From Psychrobacter okhotskensis (lineage in GTDB: Bacteria; Pseudomonadota; Gammaproteobacteria; Pseudomonadales; Moraxellaceae): a stretch of DNA of 64,000 nt. The position numbers and the translations under genes were made by a program. The notes under the pieces are model-generated. The model worked only from the letters and a program-made list of their open reading frames with translations. It was not told the origin of the DNA and did not search any database. Shown here piece after piece: positions 1 through 6,957 of this stretch (its first letter is position 1; each line of letters begins with the position of its first letter). The DNA is taken from contig NZ_JABRVQ010000002.1 of the NCBI RefSeq assembly GCF_013248965.1, positions 1 through 64,000 of the forward strand. The letters are read 5' to 3'.

Positions 1-1
1 T

Positions 2-181
2 CAGCGCCATACGGGTGAGGATAAGGAAATACTGGCAAAACGTAAGCTGACGATGCAGCAAGCTAAAGCTCAAAATCCAATACGTTGGGGCAGTCAAGAG
101 GTGAGAGATTGTGAGCCTGTGGGTCCGACGACATTGAATCCTGCAAAAGAGCCAGAAAAGATGAGATTACAAGCTGCTTAA
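2..181 (+). CDS. Transposase C-terminal fragment (5' end outside window)
   Basis: An open frame enters from the left edge and stops with TAA at 179-181, giving about 59 residues. It starts QRHTGEDKEILAKRK and contains NPIRW and a late LNP, a pattern I associate with the C-terminus of integrase-core (DDE, IS3-like) transposases. The catalytic core would lie upstream, so intactness cannot be judged. The AT-rich genes that follow, with no other mobility gene visible, suggest the patch was brought in or reshuffled next to an insertion sequence. The sequence just after the stop (about 185-215) could contain the right terminal repeat, but I cannot pair it without the left end. The family call rests on recalled similarity. 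Confidence 0.55.
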   Translation, partial: QRHTGEDKEILAKRKLTMQQAKAQNPIRWGSQEVRDCEPVGPTTLNPAKEPEKMRLQAA

Positions 182-246
182 TTGGGCTTGATGGTGACAA
201 CTAGCTTGAAAAACTCCGCAACTTAGAAATTTATACGGGAATGCTA

Positions 247-678
247 ATGGAAATATTGAAAAAGTATCTTTATAACGCTCTAATAAGTATCATGATTTTA
301 CTTAGTATCAGTTGTTCTAGCTATTCTAATAACAATATCACTAAACTTCAAGAGATTGAGTTTGACTCATCAGAAGTTTTTCCACAAGGTGGGAGTTTTG
401 TTTTGTTTTCAAAAAATGATAGATGTATATTGCAAGGGAAAAGCTATTCAGATTATGGGAACTACGAGTACAAATATATTTTTAATAATAAAAATTTAAT
501 TAACGCTACTATCATTGAAAACAAATATAAAGAACCACTTTTTGTTGAATCAGAACCAGAAATAGAAAAAAGTAATATCATAAATTTATCAAAAGATAAA
601 GATATTAAAATTTCTTTTTTAGCTTTATTAAATTATATTCGAAGTGAAAATTTAAAAAAGTGTAAATTTAAAAACTAA
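247..678 (+). CDS. Predicted lipoprotein, unknown function
   Basis: I do not recognise the family. The N-terminus has two lysines followed by a hydrophobic stretch and an LLSISC segment resembling a lipobox, so the mature protein is probably a membrane-anchored periplasmic lipoprotein of about 120 residues. An ATG also occurs at 241, but the GGGA at 237-240 abuts it and is correctly spaced for the ATG at 247, so I chose 247 (143 aa). Base composition is very AT-rich and codon use (AAA, AAT, TTA, ATA) differs sharply from the housekeeping genes after 3200, which suggests horizontal acquisition. The next gene begins 16 bases after its stop, so the two are probably cotranscribed. Two further lipoproteins or envelope proteins follow. 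Confidence 0.6.
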   Translation: MEILKKYLYNALISIMILLSISCSSYSNNNITKLQEIEFDSSEVFPQGGSFVLFSKNDRCILQGKSYSDYGNYEYKYIFNNKNLINATIIENKYKEPLFVESEPEIEKSNIINLSKDKDIKISFLALLNYIRSENLKKCKFKN

Positions 679-694
679 GTTAACAAGGGTTCAT

Positions 695-1105
695 ATGAGA
701 ATAACTATACTACTCACATTTATAATTGGATTAGTTTCTTGTTCTAAACCATCAACGATTGATAGTATCTCAAATACTCCAAAAAATTATGCTTCACAAT
801 TTTATGGTATGTATGAGTACAATAATTATCAAACTGATGAAGATCTTGGAACTGGTGTTGGTGTTTTTTATAATTTAAAAATATTTGAAGAAATTTGTCA
901 AATCAATATTGAGGGATACCAAACAGACAAACAATTAAGATGTTATATAAAGCCAGTTGATAATAATGGTATAGAAATTTATGACATAGGAAAAGATAAA
1001 AAATTTGGTACAATTCAAAAAACTGATGATAATAAATATTTTATAGACATGAGCTATTATTTAGAAGGTGACAATTACTCTTACTATATGGAAAAGACAG
1101 AATAG
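695..1105 (+). CDS. Predicted small lipoprotein, unknown function
   Basis: This 136-residue protein starts MRITILLTFIIGLVSC, a clean signal peptide ending in a good lipobox (LVSC), so it should be exported and lipidated at Cys16. AAGGG at 685-689 is well spaced for the ATG at 695. The mature part is rich in Asn, Tyr, Asp and Lys with two further cysteines (in EICQIN and LRCYIK), which could form a disulfide. I do not recognise the family. Composition is AT-rich like its neighbours. Its position between another lipoprotein and an amidase-like gene makes a periplasmic immunity or adaptor role conceivable, but nothing in the sequence demonstrates that. Confidence 0.6.
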   Translation: MRITILLTFIIGLVSCSKPSTIDSISNTPKNYASQFYGMYEYNNYQTDEDLGTGVGVFYNLKIFEEICQINIEGYQTDKQLRCYIKPVDNNGIEIYDIGKDKKFGTIQKTDDNKYFIDMSYYLEGDNYSYYMEKTE

Positions 1106-1193
1106 TTTTCTTTTAACATTGGACTATATTTAAAAATATTACACCTCTAAACTTGAAATAATTAATTATACTTAAGAAATTAAAAAAATAATT

Positions 1194-1673
1194 TTGCATC
1201 GAACTGTCAATAGCTCTGATCAATCGACATTTAATTTTTTTAATAGAGGGTCAAAACCATATGGCACATACTTTGTTGTAGACAAAGATGGTAAAATTTA
1301 TCAAACAGCAAACTTAAATAAACTTACCATACATGCTGGTAATGCAAATCCTTATTCAGTATCAATTGAAGTTGCTGGTCTTTCGTATGACAAAAACGGT
1401 AAGCAAACTTGGGTAGATGTTGATCATTGGGAGGATGTAACGGATAAACAAGCTAGATCAGTAGCTTGCTTACTGGTTGCTTTAATGAAAAAATATAATT
1501 TCACATATGAGAAAGTTCATTTTCATGAAGACTTATGTAACAAACAAAGATATGAAGGGCGCTTAGTTTGGATAGCTATGAAAAAATATTTACCAAATCC
1601 TCCTTCTGGAAACAAACCCACACCTTATCGCAATAGCAAGCTTATACTTGATCCAAGATTTCCTGAGGGATGA
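1194..1673 (+). CDS. N-acetylmuramoyl-L-alanine amidase-fold protein (PGRP/AmpD-like), 5' end abnormal
   Basis: The protein matches the amidase_2/PGRP zinc amidase fold, which cleaves the bond between N-acetylmuramate and the stem peptide. Numbering from the TTG at 1194, visible features are His2 in HRT (first zinc ligand), the GTYFVVDKDGKIYQ strand pair, His47 in IHAG, Glu59 in SIEVAG (general acid position) and His111 in HFHED (second ligand). At the third-ligand position (+10 from His111) there is Glu121 rather than the usual Asp. The first beta strand (KKIIL before HRT) is encoded at 1182-1196 but has no ATG or GTG; an in-frame TAA lies at 1173-1175. Either TTG or a rare ATA/ATT start is used, or the gene is 5'-truncated. 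No signal peptide is present. AT-rich; possibly a toxin or effector remnant. Confidence 0.6.
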   Translation: MHRTVNSSDQSTFNFFNRGSKPYGTYFVVDKDGKIYQTANLNKLTIHAGNANPYSVSIEVAGLSYDKNGKQTWVDVDHWEDVTDKQARSVACLLVALMKKYNFTYEKVHFHEDLCNKQRYEGRLVWIAMKKYLPNPPSGNKPTPYRNSKLILDPRFPEG

Positions 1674-1676
1674 GAA

Positions 1677-2672
1677 ATGAAAAAAAATATTTACAGGATT
1701 TTCCTAACAATATTATCTATTGCATTAGCAGGTTGCAGTAATGCGGAGAATAAAAATAAATCAGTGCTACCTCAGACTGATAAAGAAGATTTTTTTTTAG
1801 ATAAACCAAAAATACAATCACTAAAAACATCTGAACCTCAATTAAAATGCGAACAGTTTAATCTAGATGTAGAAGATAATATAGTCTGCACCTACTGGAA
1901 CAACTCTAAGAAATTTGAGAAAGAGATAAAAATTCAAGAATATGAAATTTATCCTTCGCTTATAGAAGTCCATGAATTATCTCCAACTGAGTATAATTTT
2001 TTTACAACTACAAATATCTATTATAAAAACAAGAATTATAAGGCCAATATTTTTCCAAATTCTAGAGTTCAACTATCAAATGGAAATGAAGTTATCAATC
2101 TAATCTGTAATAAAGATAGTTGCTCTAAGCCATTTCTATGGGGTTTTGCTACAGAGTCAACTATAAGAGATAATCCTGAATTAGCTGATGCAATGATGAC
2201 TAAGATATCATCTATATATACCTATAACTACAACACCTACCTTAAAAAAACGAGCAGCCAATCAGTCAAAGACAAACTAGCAGTCAAAGTCTATTTTGAA
2301 AACCCAAATTTAGATGATTCAAGCTATGTTATTCGACATGTAGATAAAGATTCACCACTAAAGAACACTATTCAAGAATACTTGAACGGTTTAACACCAG
2401 AAGAGAAAAAACTAGGGTTTGAGTCTAGTAATTTTGGCAATGAAAATTTTACAGTGAAAATTGAGAACCACATCGCTAAGATTCACTTTACTGCTAGTGA
2501 CTTAACTAAAGATTTGAGATCGCCACAGCAAGTGATCGATTTTACGTCCTCTATTGATAGAACTGCAGAGCAATTTGATACCGTTGACGACGCAGAAATC
2601 TGTGTTAATAATACCTACAACTATCATATGTCTTTTTTGGCTAATGAAGAACCAGTTGATTGTCCCTTTTAA
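1677..2672 (+). CDS. GerMN-domain lipoprotein
   Basis: A 331-residue predicted lipoprotein: MKKN, a hydrophobic core, then LAGC lipobox with the lipidated Cys at residue 20. The C-terminal part (about residues 200-315) resembles a GerMN domain: a KVYFENPN strand, a PLKNTIQEYLNGLTPEEKKLGF segment and a VKIENHIAKIHF strand. GerMN domains occur in spore germination protein GerM and in many non-sporulating bacterial lipoproteins; their role there is unclear, possibly peptidoglycan binding. GAGGGA at 1665-1670 gives a good ribosome site and the start lies 3 bases after the amidase stop, so the two are translationally coupled. Its AT-rich composition matches the rest of the left-edge patch. It could act with, or protect against, the amidase-like product, but that is only inference. 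Confidence 0.6.
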   Translation: MKKNIYRIFLTILSIALAGCSNAENKNKSVLPQTDKEDFFLDKPKIQSLKTSEPQLKCEQFNLDVEDNIVCTYWNNSKKFEKEIKIQEYEIYPSLIEVHELSPTEYNFFTTTNIYYKNKNYKANIFPNSRVQLSNGNEVINLICNKDSCSKPFLWGFATESTIRDNPELADAMMTKISSIYTYNYNTYLKKTSSQSVKDKLAVKVYFENPNLDDSSYVIRHVDKDSPLKNTIQEYLNGLTPEEKKLGFESSNFGNENFTVKIENHIAKIHFTASDLTKDLRSPQQVIDFTSSIDRTAEQFDTVDDAEICVNNTYNYHMSFLANEEPVDCPF

Positions 2673-2707
2673 CTTTTATTTCAACTATCTACATTTAAAA
2701 TTAAACC

Positions 2708-2745
2708 AAAAAAAATCCGACCACATTGAGTGATCGGATTTTTAA
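2708..2745 (-). terminator. Intrinsic terminator of ssrA (probably bidirectional)
   Basis: AAAATCCGA and TCGGATTTT arms flank a short loop with one mismatch, and T-runs lie on both strands. It sits just after the tmRNA CCA end and just after the GerMN gene, so it can end both transcripts. Confidence 0.75.
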
Positions 2746-2749
2746 TATT

Positions 2750-3127
2750 TGGTGGAGATGGCGGGAGTTGAACCCGCGTCCGCCAGCATTACGCTCATGA
2801 ATCTACATGTTTAGTTTCTGTCTTTGGTTTTAATCCGCACCGATCCGACAGTCAGGATGGATTGGACGATTCTCTACTTTTGAACCCAAACGATTGAGAC
2901 AATCACTTGTGGCGAGCCTACATGCGGACGCTTCAACTTAGTTGACCAACTGTAGGTGATCAGCAGCTAAGTAAACAGGTTTAAACCATGTAAACAGGGT
3001 TTAAGCTGCTAGAGCGTAATTTTCGTCGTTTGCGACTATAACAATATATGTTTGATTAACGAGAGGACATATACTCTCGACATGCATCATTGAGTTTCAT
3101 CACCAGCGTCGAAGCCAGAACATCCCC
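2750..3127 (-). ncRNA. ssrA: Transfer-messenger RNA (tmRNA), tag ANDENYALAA
   Basis: tmRNA rescues stalled ribosomes and tags the nascent peptide for proteolysis. On the minus strand the RNA begins GGGGATGTTCTGGCTTCGACG at 3127 and ends GAACCCGC...TCCACCA at 2750, the tRNA-like half with encoded CCA. The tag reading frame starts at the GCA resume codon (3033-3031) and reads A-N-D-E-N-Y-A-L-A-A followed by TAA at 3003-3001, identical to the classical gammaproteobacterial tag. The length of 378 bases is normal for a one-piece tmRNA. Stems that would form the pseudoknots lie at about 2820-2990. smpB is not in the window. Confidence 0.95.
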
Positions 3128-3140
3128 AATAAGACTGTGC

Positions 3141-3170
3141 ATTATATAGTAACTACCCCTGTTGTTTCAA
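3141..3170 (-). promoter_or_regulatory. Sigma-70 promoter of ssrA
   Basis: Read on the minus strand, TTGAAA (3170-3165) and TATAAT (3146-3141) are separated by 18 bases. Transcription would start near 3134, just upstream of the mature 5' end at 3127, consistent with RNase P trimming. Confidence 0.75.
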
Positions 3171-3212
3171 CCTATATACAGTTGGCATTACATTATGTTA
3201 CAGCTTAGATTT

Positions 3213-3884
3213 TTAGGCCAAAACAGTATTTAGCCATTTACCGATATTTTGAATCTGCGGCATGCAGACCTGATGTGCCATCGGATAAGTATTGTACTGA
3301 ACATTATAGCCTTTTGCGGATAATAATTGCTGTGCTTGCTCGCCTAAAATTACAGGAACAACTGGATCATGCGTACCATGCTCAATCAATACTGGCATAT
3401 CTTTATTAGCAGCGCTATAGCTAATATTATCATTAGTCGCCAGATAAGTCGATAGCGTCATCAAGCCAGCCAAGCGCTCTGGATAACCAAGTGCCGCATG
3501 ATAGGCCACTGCCCCGCCCTGCGAAAACCCTGCGATTACAATATGTTCAGGAGCGACACCGCGCTCAATTTCACGACTGATCAAATCATGTATTTTCTGA
3601 GAAGATTGTTCGATTTGGGCAATGTCAACTTTACGCTCAAGACTCATCTCTAAAATGTCATACCACGCTGGCATCACCATCCCACCATTGATAGTCACTG
3701 GACGGTTGGGCGCATGTGGAAAAATAAAGCGTACAGCCATATCATCAGACAATCCCAATTGCGGCACAACTGGCTCGAAGTCATGACCACTCGCGCCCAA
3801 ACCATGTAGCCAAATAACGGCTCGATCTATCGTTTTTTTGGCAGGGTTATGCTCAACGATAACGCACTCTAGATATTCACTCAT
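3213..3884 (-). CDS. Carboxylesterase/phospholipase-like alpha/beta hydrolase
   Basis: A 223-residue cytoplasmic serine hydrolase of the Abhydrolase_2 family (carboxylesterase, lysophospholipase and YpfH-like proteins). In the 224-residue open frame the nucleophile is Ser122 in GFSQGG, the acid Asp174 in GTHDPVVP and the base His205 in MAHQV; the oxyanion-hole segment is LHGLGASGHDF near the N-terminus. Size and the PHAPNRPVTINGG motif match bacterial carboxylesterase II of Pseudomonas. It likely hydrolyses short-chain esters; the physiological substrate is unknown. Two ATGs are adjacent (3887 and 3884); AAGGA upstream is better spaced for the second. It is separated from ssrA by the ssrA promoter and is probably monocistronic. 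Confidence 0.85.
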   Translation of the reverse strand: MSEYLECVIVEHNPAKKTIDRAVIWLHGLGASGHDFEPVVPQLGLSDDMAVRFIFPHAPNRPVTINGGMVMPAWYDILEMSLERKVDIAQIEQSSQKIHDLISREIERGVAPEHIVIAGFSQGGAVAYHAALGYPERLAGLMTLSTYLATNDNISYSAANKDMPVLIEHGTHDPVVPVILGEQAQQLLSAKGYNVQYNTYPMAHQVCMPQIQNIGKWLNTVLA

Positions 3885-4044
3885 CATTTATCCTTAATAA
3901 TATTCAAAAATTTAAATAGGGTTAAAGTTACAAAATAGGTTCGGTTGTCATCATTCCTTAAACATAACTCGGTACTTTGAGTGCTAGTTAAATGACAATA
4001 AAAGTTATTCTTATTATTTTGCACTTTTTATGGAGACAGTTTAC

Positions 4045-5406
4045 ATGACAATTTCGGATAATTCAGTGCTTAAACGCAATCAGCTTAAGAAAGTGCCACT
4101 TAAAAAAATCGGTCAAATAAATCTTACTTTGCCGTTAGTAATTGTTAGTACCCTACTGCTAATAGGCTGCGAGGAAGATGACGACTTTTCGACTGCAGTG
4201 CCACCTACACCGCCTACTACTGAGCCGACCCAATCCGTCGCATACACTTACGGGGTTCGACCCTTTTACTTGGTCAATGATATGGATGAGGGCCCGCTCA
4301 AAGACGAGTTGCTGGCATGTAAAACGCAAATACCCAGCAAGACAGACTTCTCTATTTCTCATCGCGGCGCACCACTACAGTTCCCTGAGCATACTTATGA
4401 CGGCTATGTTGCCTCGGCGCAAATGGGCGCAGGCATATCGGAGTGTGATGTTGCCTTTACCAAAGATGGCGAGTTGGTATGTCGCCACGCGCAAAACGAC
4501 TTACATACCACCACCAACATTCTCGCGACCACACTGGCTGACCAATGTACCGTACCACCAATAGTGGACGCCAATGGCATACTGACCAATGCGGCGGATA
4601 TTGAATGCCGAACCTCAGATATTAGCGCGAGTGAATTCAAAAGCCTCAAAGGGAAAATGGACGCTGCGAACCCTCAAGCGATTAGTATTAGTGGGTATAT
4701 GAATGCAACAGCACCGTGGCGAACGGATTTGTATTCACAAAATGGTGAGTTATTGACTTTAAAAGAGCACATTACACTTGCCAGCAGCTTGGGCATGAAG
4801 CATACGCCTGAGCTGAAAGCCCCAGTCGTTACTATGCCGTTCAACGGTTATAGTTTGGATGCTTATCGTCAACAGTTAATTGACACTTATAAGAATGCAG
4901 GCGTGTCCGCTAGTGAGGTGTACCCGCAGTCCTTTAATATTGAAGATATCGAATACTGGCTTAACAACGAGCCCCTCTTTGCTGCCAATGCCGTCTACTT
5001 AATTGATGACAGTAATGAAACTGCTGCAGGCAAGACTTTTGACAAAAATGACCCGACCACGTGGAAGCATTCATTAGCCGATATCAAAGCTCGCGGTGTC
5101 AATACTATCGCACCGGCATCGTGGCTATTGGTCACTACCAATGGCAAGGGTAAAATGATGCCTTCTGCATACGCAACACAAGCCCAAGCCAACGGGCTGA
5201 ATATTCTCGCCTGGTCACTCGAACGCTCAGGGCCACTTGCAGGTGGCGGCGACTGGTATTATAGTGGTCTGGGCGATGCCATTAATAATGATGGCGATAT
5301 GATGAACTATATCGATGTACTGGCACAAGACGTTGGTGTCAAAGGCATCTTCTCAGATTGGCCCGCGACCGTCAGCTATTATGCCAATTGTAAAGGCCTG
5401 ACATAG
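4045..5406 (+). CDS. Glycerophosphodiester phosphodiesterase lipoprotein
   Basis: A GDPD-family enzyme hydrolysing glycerophosphodiesters to glycerol-3-phosphate and an alcohol. The key motifs are HRGAP followed by PEHT, then ECDVAFTKDGELVCRHA, which hold the catalytic His pair and the metal-binding Glu/Asp; a late NILAWSLE and GIFSDWP close the TIM barrel. An N-terminal hydrophobic segment ending LLLIGC followed by acidic residues makes it a lipoprotein, so it acts in the periplasm or at the surface on lipid breakdown products. The ATG at 4030 overlaps the GGAGA (4032-4036) that is correctly placed for ATG 4045, so I chose 4045 (453 aa). At about 450 residues it is longer than E. coli GlpQ (358), owing to the N-terminal linker and insertions. 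A strong terminator follows. Confidence 0.85.
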   Translation: MTISDNSVLKRNQLKKVPLKKIGQINLTLPLVIVSTLLLIGCEEDDDFSTAVPPTPPTTEPTQSVAYTYGVRPFYLVNDMDEGPLKDELLACKTQIPSKTDFSISHRGAPLQFPEHTYDGYVASAQMGAGISECDVAFTKDGELVCRHAQNDLHTTTNILATTLADQCTVPPIVDANGILTNAADIECRTSDISASEFKSLKGKMDAANPQAISISGYMNATAPWRTDLYSQNGELLTLKEHITLASSLGMKHTPELKAPVVTMPFNGYSLDAYRQQLIDTYKNAGVSASEVYPQSFNIEDIEYWLNNEPLFAANAVYLIDDSNETAAGKTFDKNDPTTWKHSLADIKARGVNTIAPASWLLVTTNGKGKMMPSAYATQAQANGLNILAWSLERSGPLAGGGDWYYSGLGDAINNDGDMMNYIDVLAQDVGVKGIFSDWPATVSYYANCKGLT

Positions 5407-5445
5407 TCGTTATGAGGTCAAAACATCTCGGTAAATATATTTAGT

Positions 5446-5484
5446 AAAAAGGCCAACTTAGCTGAGACTAAGTTGGCCTTTTTT
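5446..5484 (+). terminator. Intrinsic terminator after the GDPD gene
   Basis: Perfect arms AAGGCCAACTTAG / CTAAGTTGGCCTT with a short loop and a T6 tract. The upstream A-tract makes it potentially bidirectional. Confidence 0.9.
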
Positions 5485-5532
5485 GGTTAACTCTGTTAAA
5501 TAAATTTTTAAGTATCTCTCTCTAAAAAGTAA

Positions 5533-5683
5533 GATAGATTCAATTTAAAAACGATACAATTTTACTAGGCTACTGGAATGAATTTTTTGCAGCCTCTGTC
5601 ACGCTGGCGAACAGCACGCAAGAAAAATTTATACCAGTAGCACGTTGATATAGTGACGCTCTTTTATTGTGAATAGACTATAG
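5533..5683 (+). repeat. Dispersed palindromic element, copy 1
   Basis: Central hairpin 5569-5641 with arms GCTACTGG...CCAGTAGC (16 of 18 inner positions also pair) around a conserved core (GCAGCCTCTGTC ... ACAGCACGCAAGAAAAA). Outer part ends in GACTATAG at 5676-5683; the left outer end (GATAGATTCA) is degenerate. Related copies lie at 5884, 22318 and 47328. Confidence 0.7.
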
Positions 5684-5883
5684 TGTCAGTAAGGTTCAAT
5701 GTCCTACCATTATCTTACTTACTATTACTTGCCTCAGCTTTTCCATCAATTTTTCACAGCGATTGATGAGTGCTAGCAAAATGTAGCACTACTTTTATGC
5801 TACGATAATTTAATGGATTGATACTGACTGTATGACGCCTTATCAACATTTTTTAATCTTTGTAAATATAGCTGTGACTAACG

Positions 5884-6023
5884 CTACAGTCAAAAAACTT
5901 AGAATGACTACAGTGCTATTGGGATAAATTTTGCGCAGCCTCTGCGTATGCAGCACGCCAGAAAAACTTATCCCAATAGCACACTAATACAGCTGTACTA
6001 GCTTTACTATTCATCGACTATAC
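5884..6023 (+). repeat. Dispersed palindromic element, copy 2
   Basis: Hairpin 5913-5982 has 21-base arms starting GTGCTATTGGGATAA and ending TTATCCCAATAGCAC, 19 of 21 paired, around the shared GCAGCCTCTGC ... CAGCACGCCAGAAAAA core. Outer ends are CTACAGTC (5884) and GACTATA (6016-6022). The arm sequence differs from copy 1 but remains self-complementary. The 5407-6059 gap otherwise holds the GDPD terminator and the creB leader; I see no gene in it. Confidence 0.7.
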
Positions 6024-6059
6024 TTTAGCTTAATTTTTTTATAAAACGATATAACGCTT

Positions 6060-6875
6060 ATGACTCATATTTTATTGGTAGAAGATGATCCCGCTATTGC
6101 TATGTCGCTTAAAGTGACTTGCAAGCGTGAAGGCTGGCAAATCACTTGGTTAGATAATGCCAGCAGCGTACTACCGTTGCTACGTAGCGAAAAAGCGCAA
6201 GATTTATCAGCGATTATCTTAGACGTAGGGTTGCCAGACGGTGATGGTTTAAGCCTATGCCAGCAGATACGTCATGCGCCTGATGTAGGAACGCTCAAGG
6301 ATGTGCCTGTGGTATTTTTGACTGCACGTAGTGATGAGGTCGATCGTATCTTAGGTTTAGAGATGGGCGGTGATGACTATTGTGCCAAACCCTTTAGCCC
6401 TAGAGAGTTGGTCGCCCGCCTAAAAGCGATTTGGCGACGTGAGCAATTACTTTATGAGCAGGCTGCCAATAACCATACAGTAACAGCAAATAATAGCGCC
6501 GACCATGCTTTATCTAACAATACTTCACTAAGCAATGGCTCTTCTAATAACATGTCGGGGCAAGCGCTGACGTTTGAGTGTCAGTCTGGTATCTGGCATT
6601 ATCAACCGCTCAATTACTCGCTACTGTGGCAAGAGCAAAAGCTTGAACTGAGTAACACTGAACGCAAAATCTTATTGACCTTATTAAAAGCGCCCAATCA
6701 AGTATTTAGCCGTGAACAGCTACTCAATGCTGTCAGTGATTATCCTGACCATCGCTTGGCACGGACGATTGACAGTCATGTCAAATCCATTCGTAAGCAG
6801 CTGGCAAGCGTCGATTCTAGCATTGAAGTCATTCATACCCATCGTGGTCTTGGCTATGCGTTATGTCCAGCTTAG
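6060..6875 (+). CDS. creB: Response regulator, OmpR/CreB type
   Basis: A 271-residue transcription factor with an N-terminal receiver (Asp9, Asp10, phospho-acceptor Asp55 in ILDVGLPDGDG, Thr88, Lys110 in AKPFSP) and a C-terminal winged helix (about 195-270, with ERKILLTLL and DHRLARTIDSHVKSIRKQL). The linker (about 135-165) is an unusual Asn/Ser-rich stretch. The neighbouring kinase is clearly CreC-like, so I name it creB; in Enterobacteriaceae, Pseudomonas and Aeromonas CreBC responds to metabolic or cell-wall stress. The start ATG lacks a clear Shine-Dalgarno sequence. creC begins 82 bases downstream. Two palindromic elements lie directly upstream and may sit within its 5' region. Confidence 0.8.
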   Translation: MTHILLVEDDPAIAMSLKVTCKREGWQITWLDNASSVLPLLRSEKAQDLSAIILDVGLPDGDGLSLCQQIRHAPDVGTLKDVPVVFLTARSDEVDRILGLEMGGDDYCAKPFSPRELVARLKAIWRREQLLYEQAANNHTVTANNSADHALSNNTSLSNGSSNNMSGQALTFECQSGIWHYQPLNYSLLWQEQKLELSNTERKILLTLLKAPNQVFSREQLLNAVSDYPDHRLARTIDSHVKSIRKQLASVDSSIEVIHTHRGLGYALCPA

Positions 6876-6957
6876 GCTTTGATGTTCATTCGCTGCTAAA
6901 TAGTATATTTATACGCTCAAAGCGACCTTACCGAGTACTAATAGCAGTATCAAACCT

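Noticed and set aside
4159..4564. Overlapping open frames within the GDPD gene
   Set aside because: They lie within a clear GDPD reading frame, lack ribosome sites and have composition of a frame shadow.
5446..5484. Another copy of the palindromic element
   Set aside because: It is an ordinary rho-independent terminator with a perfect stem and T-tract; it lacks the GCAGCCTCTG core.
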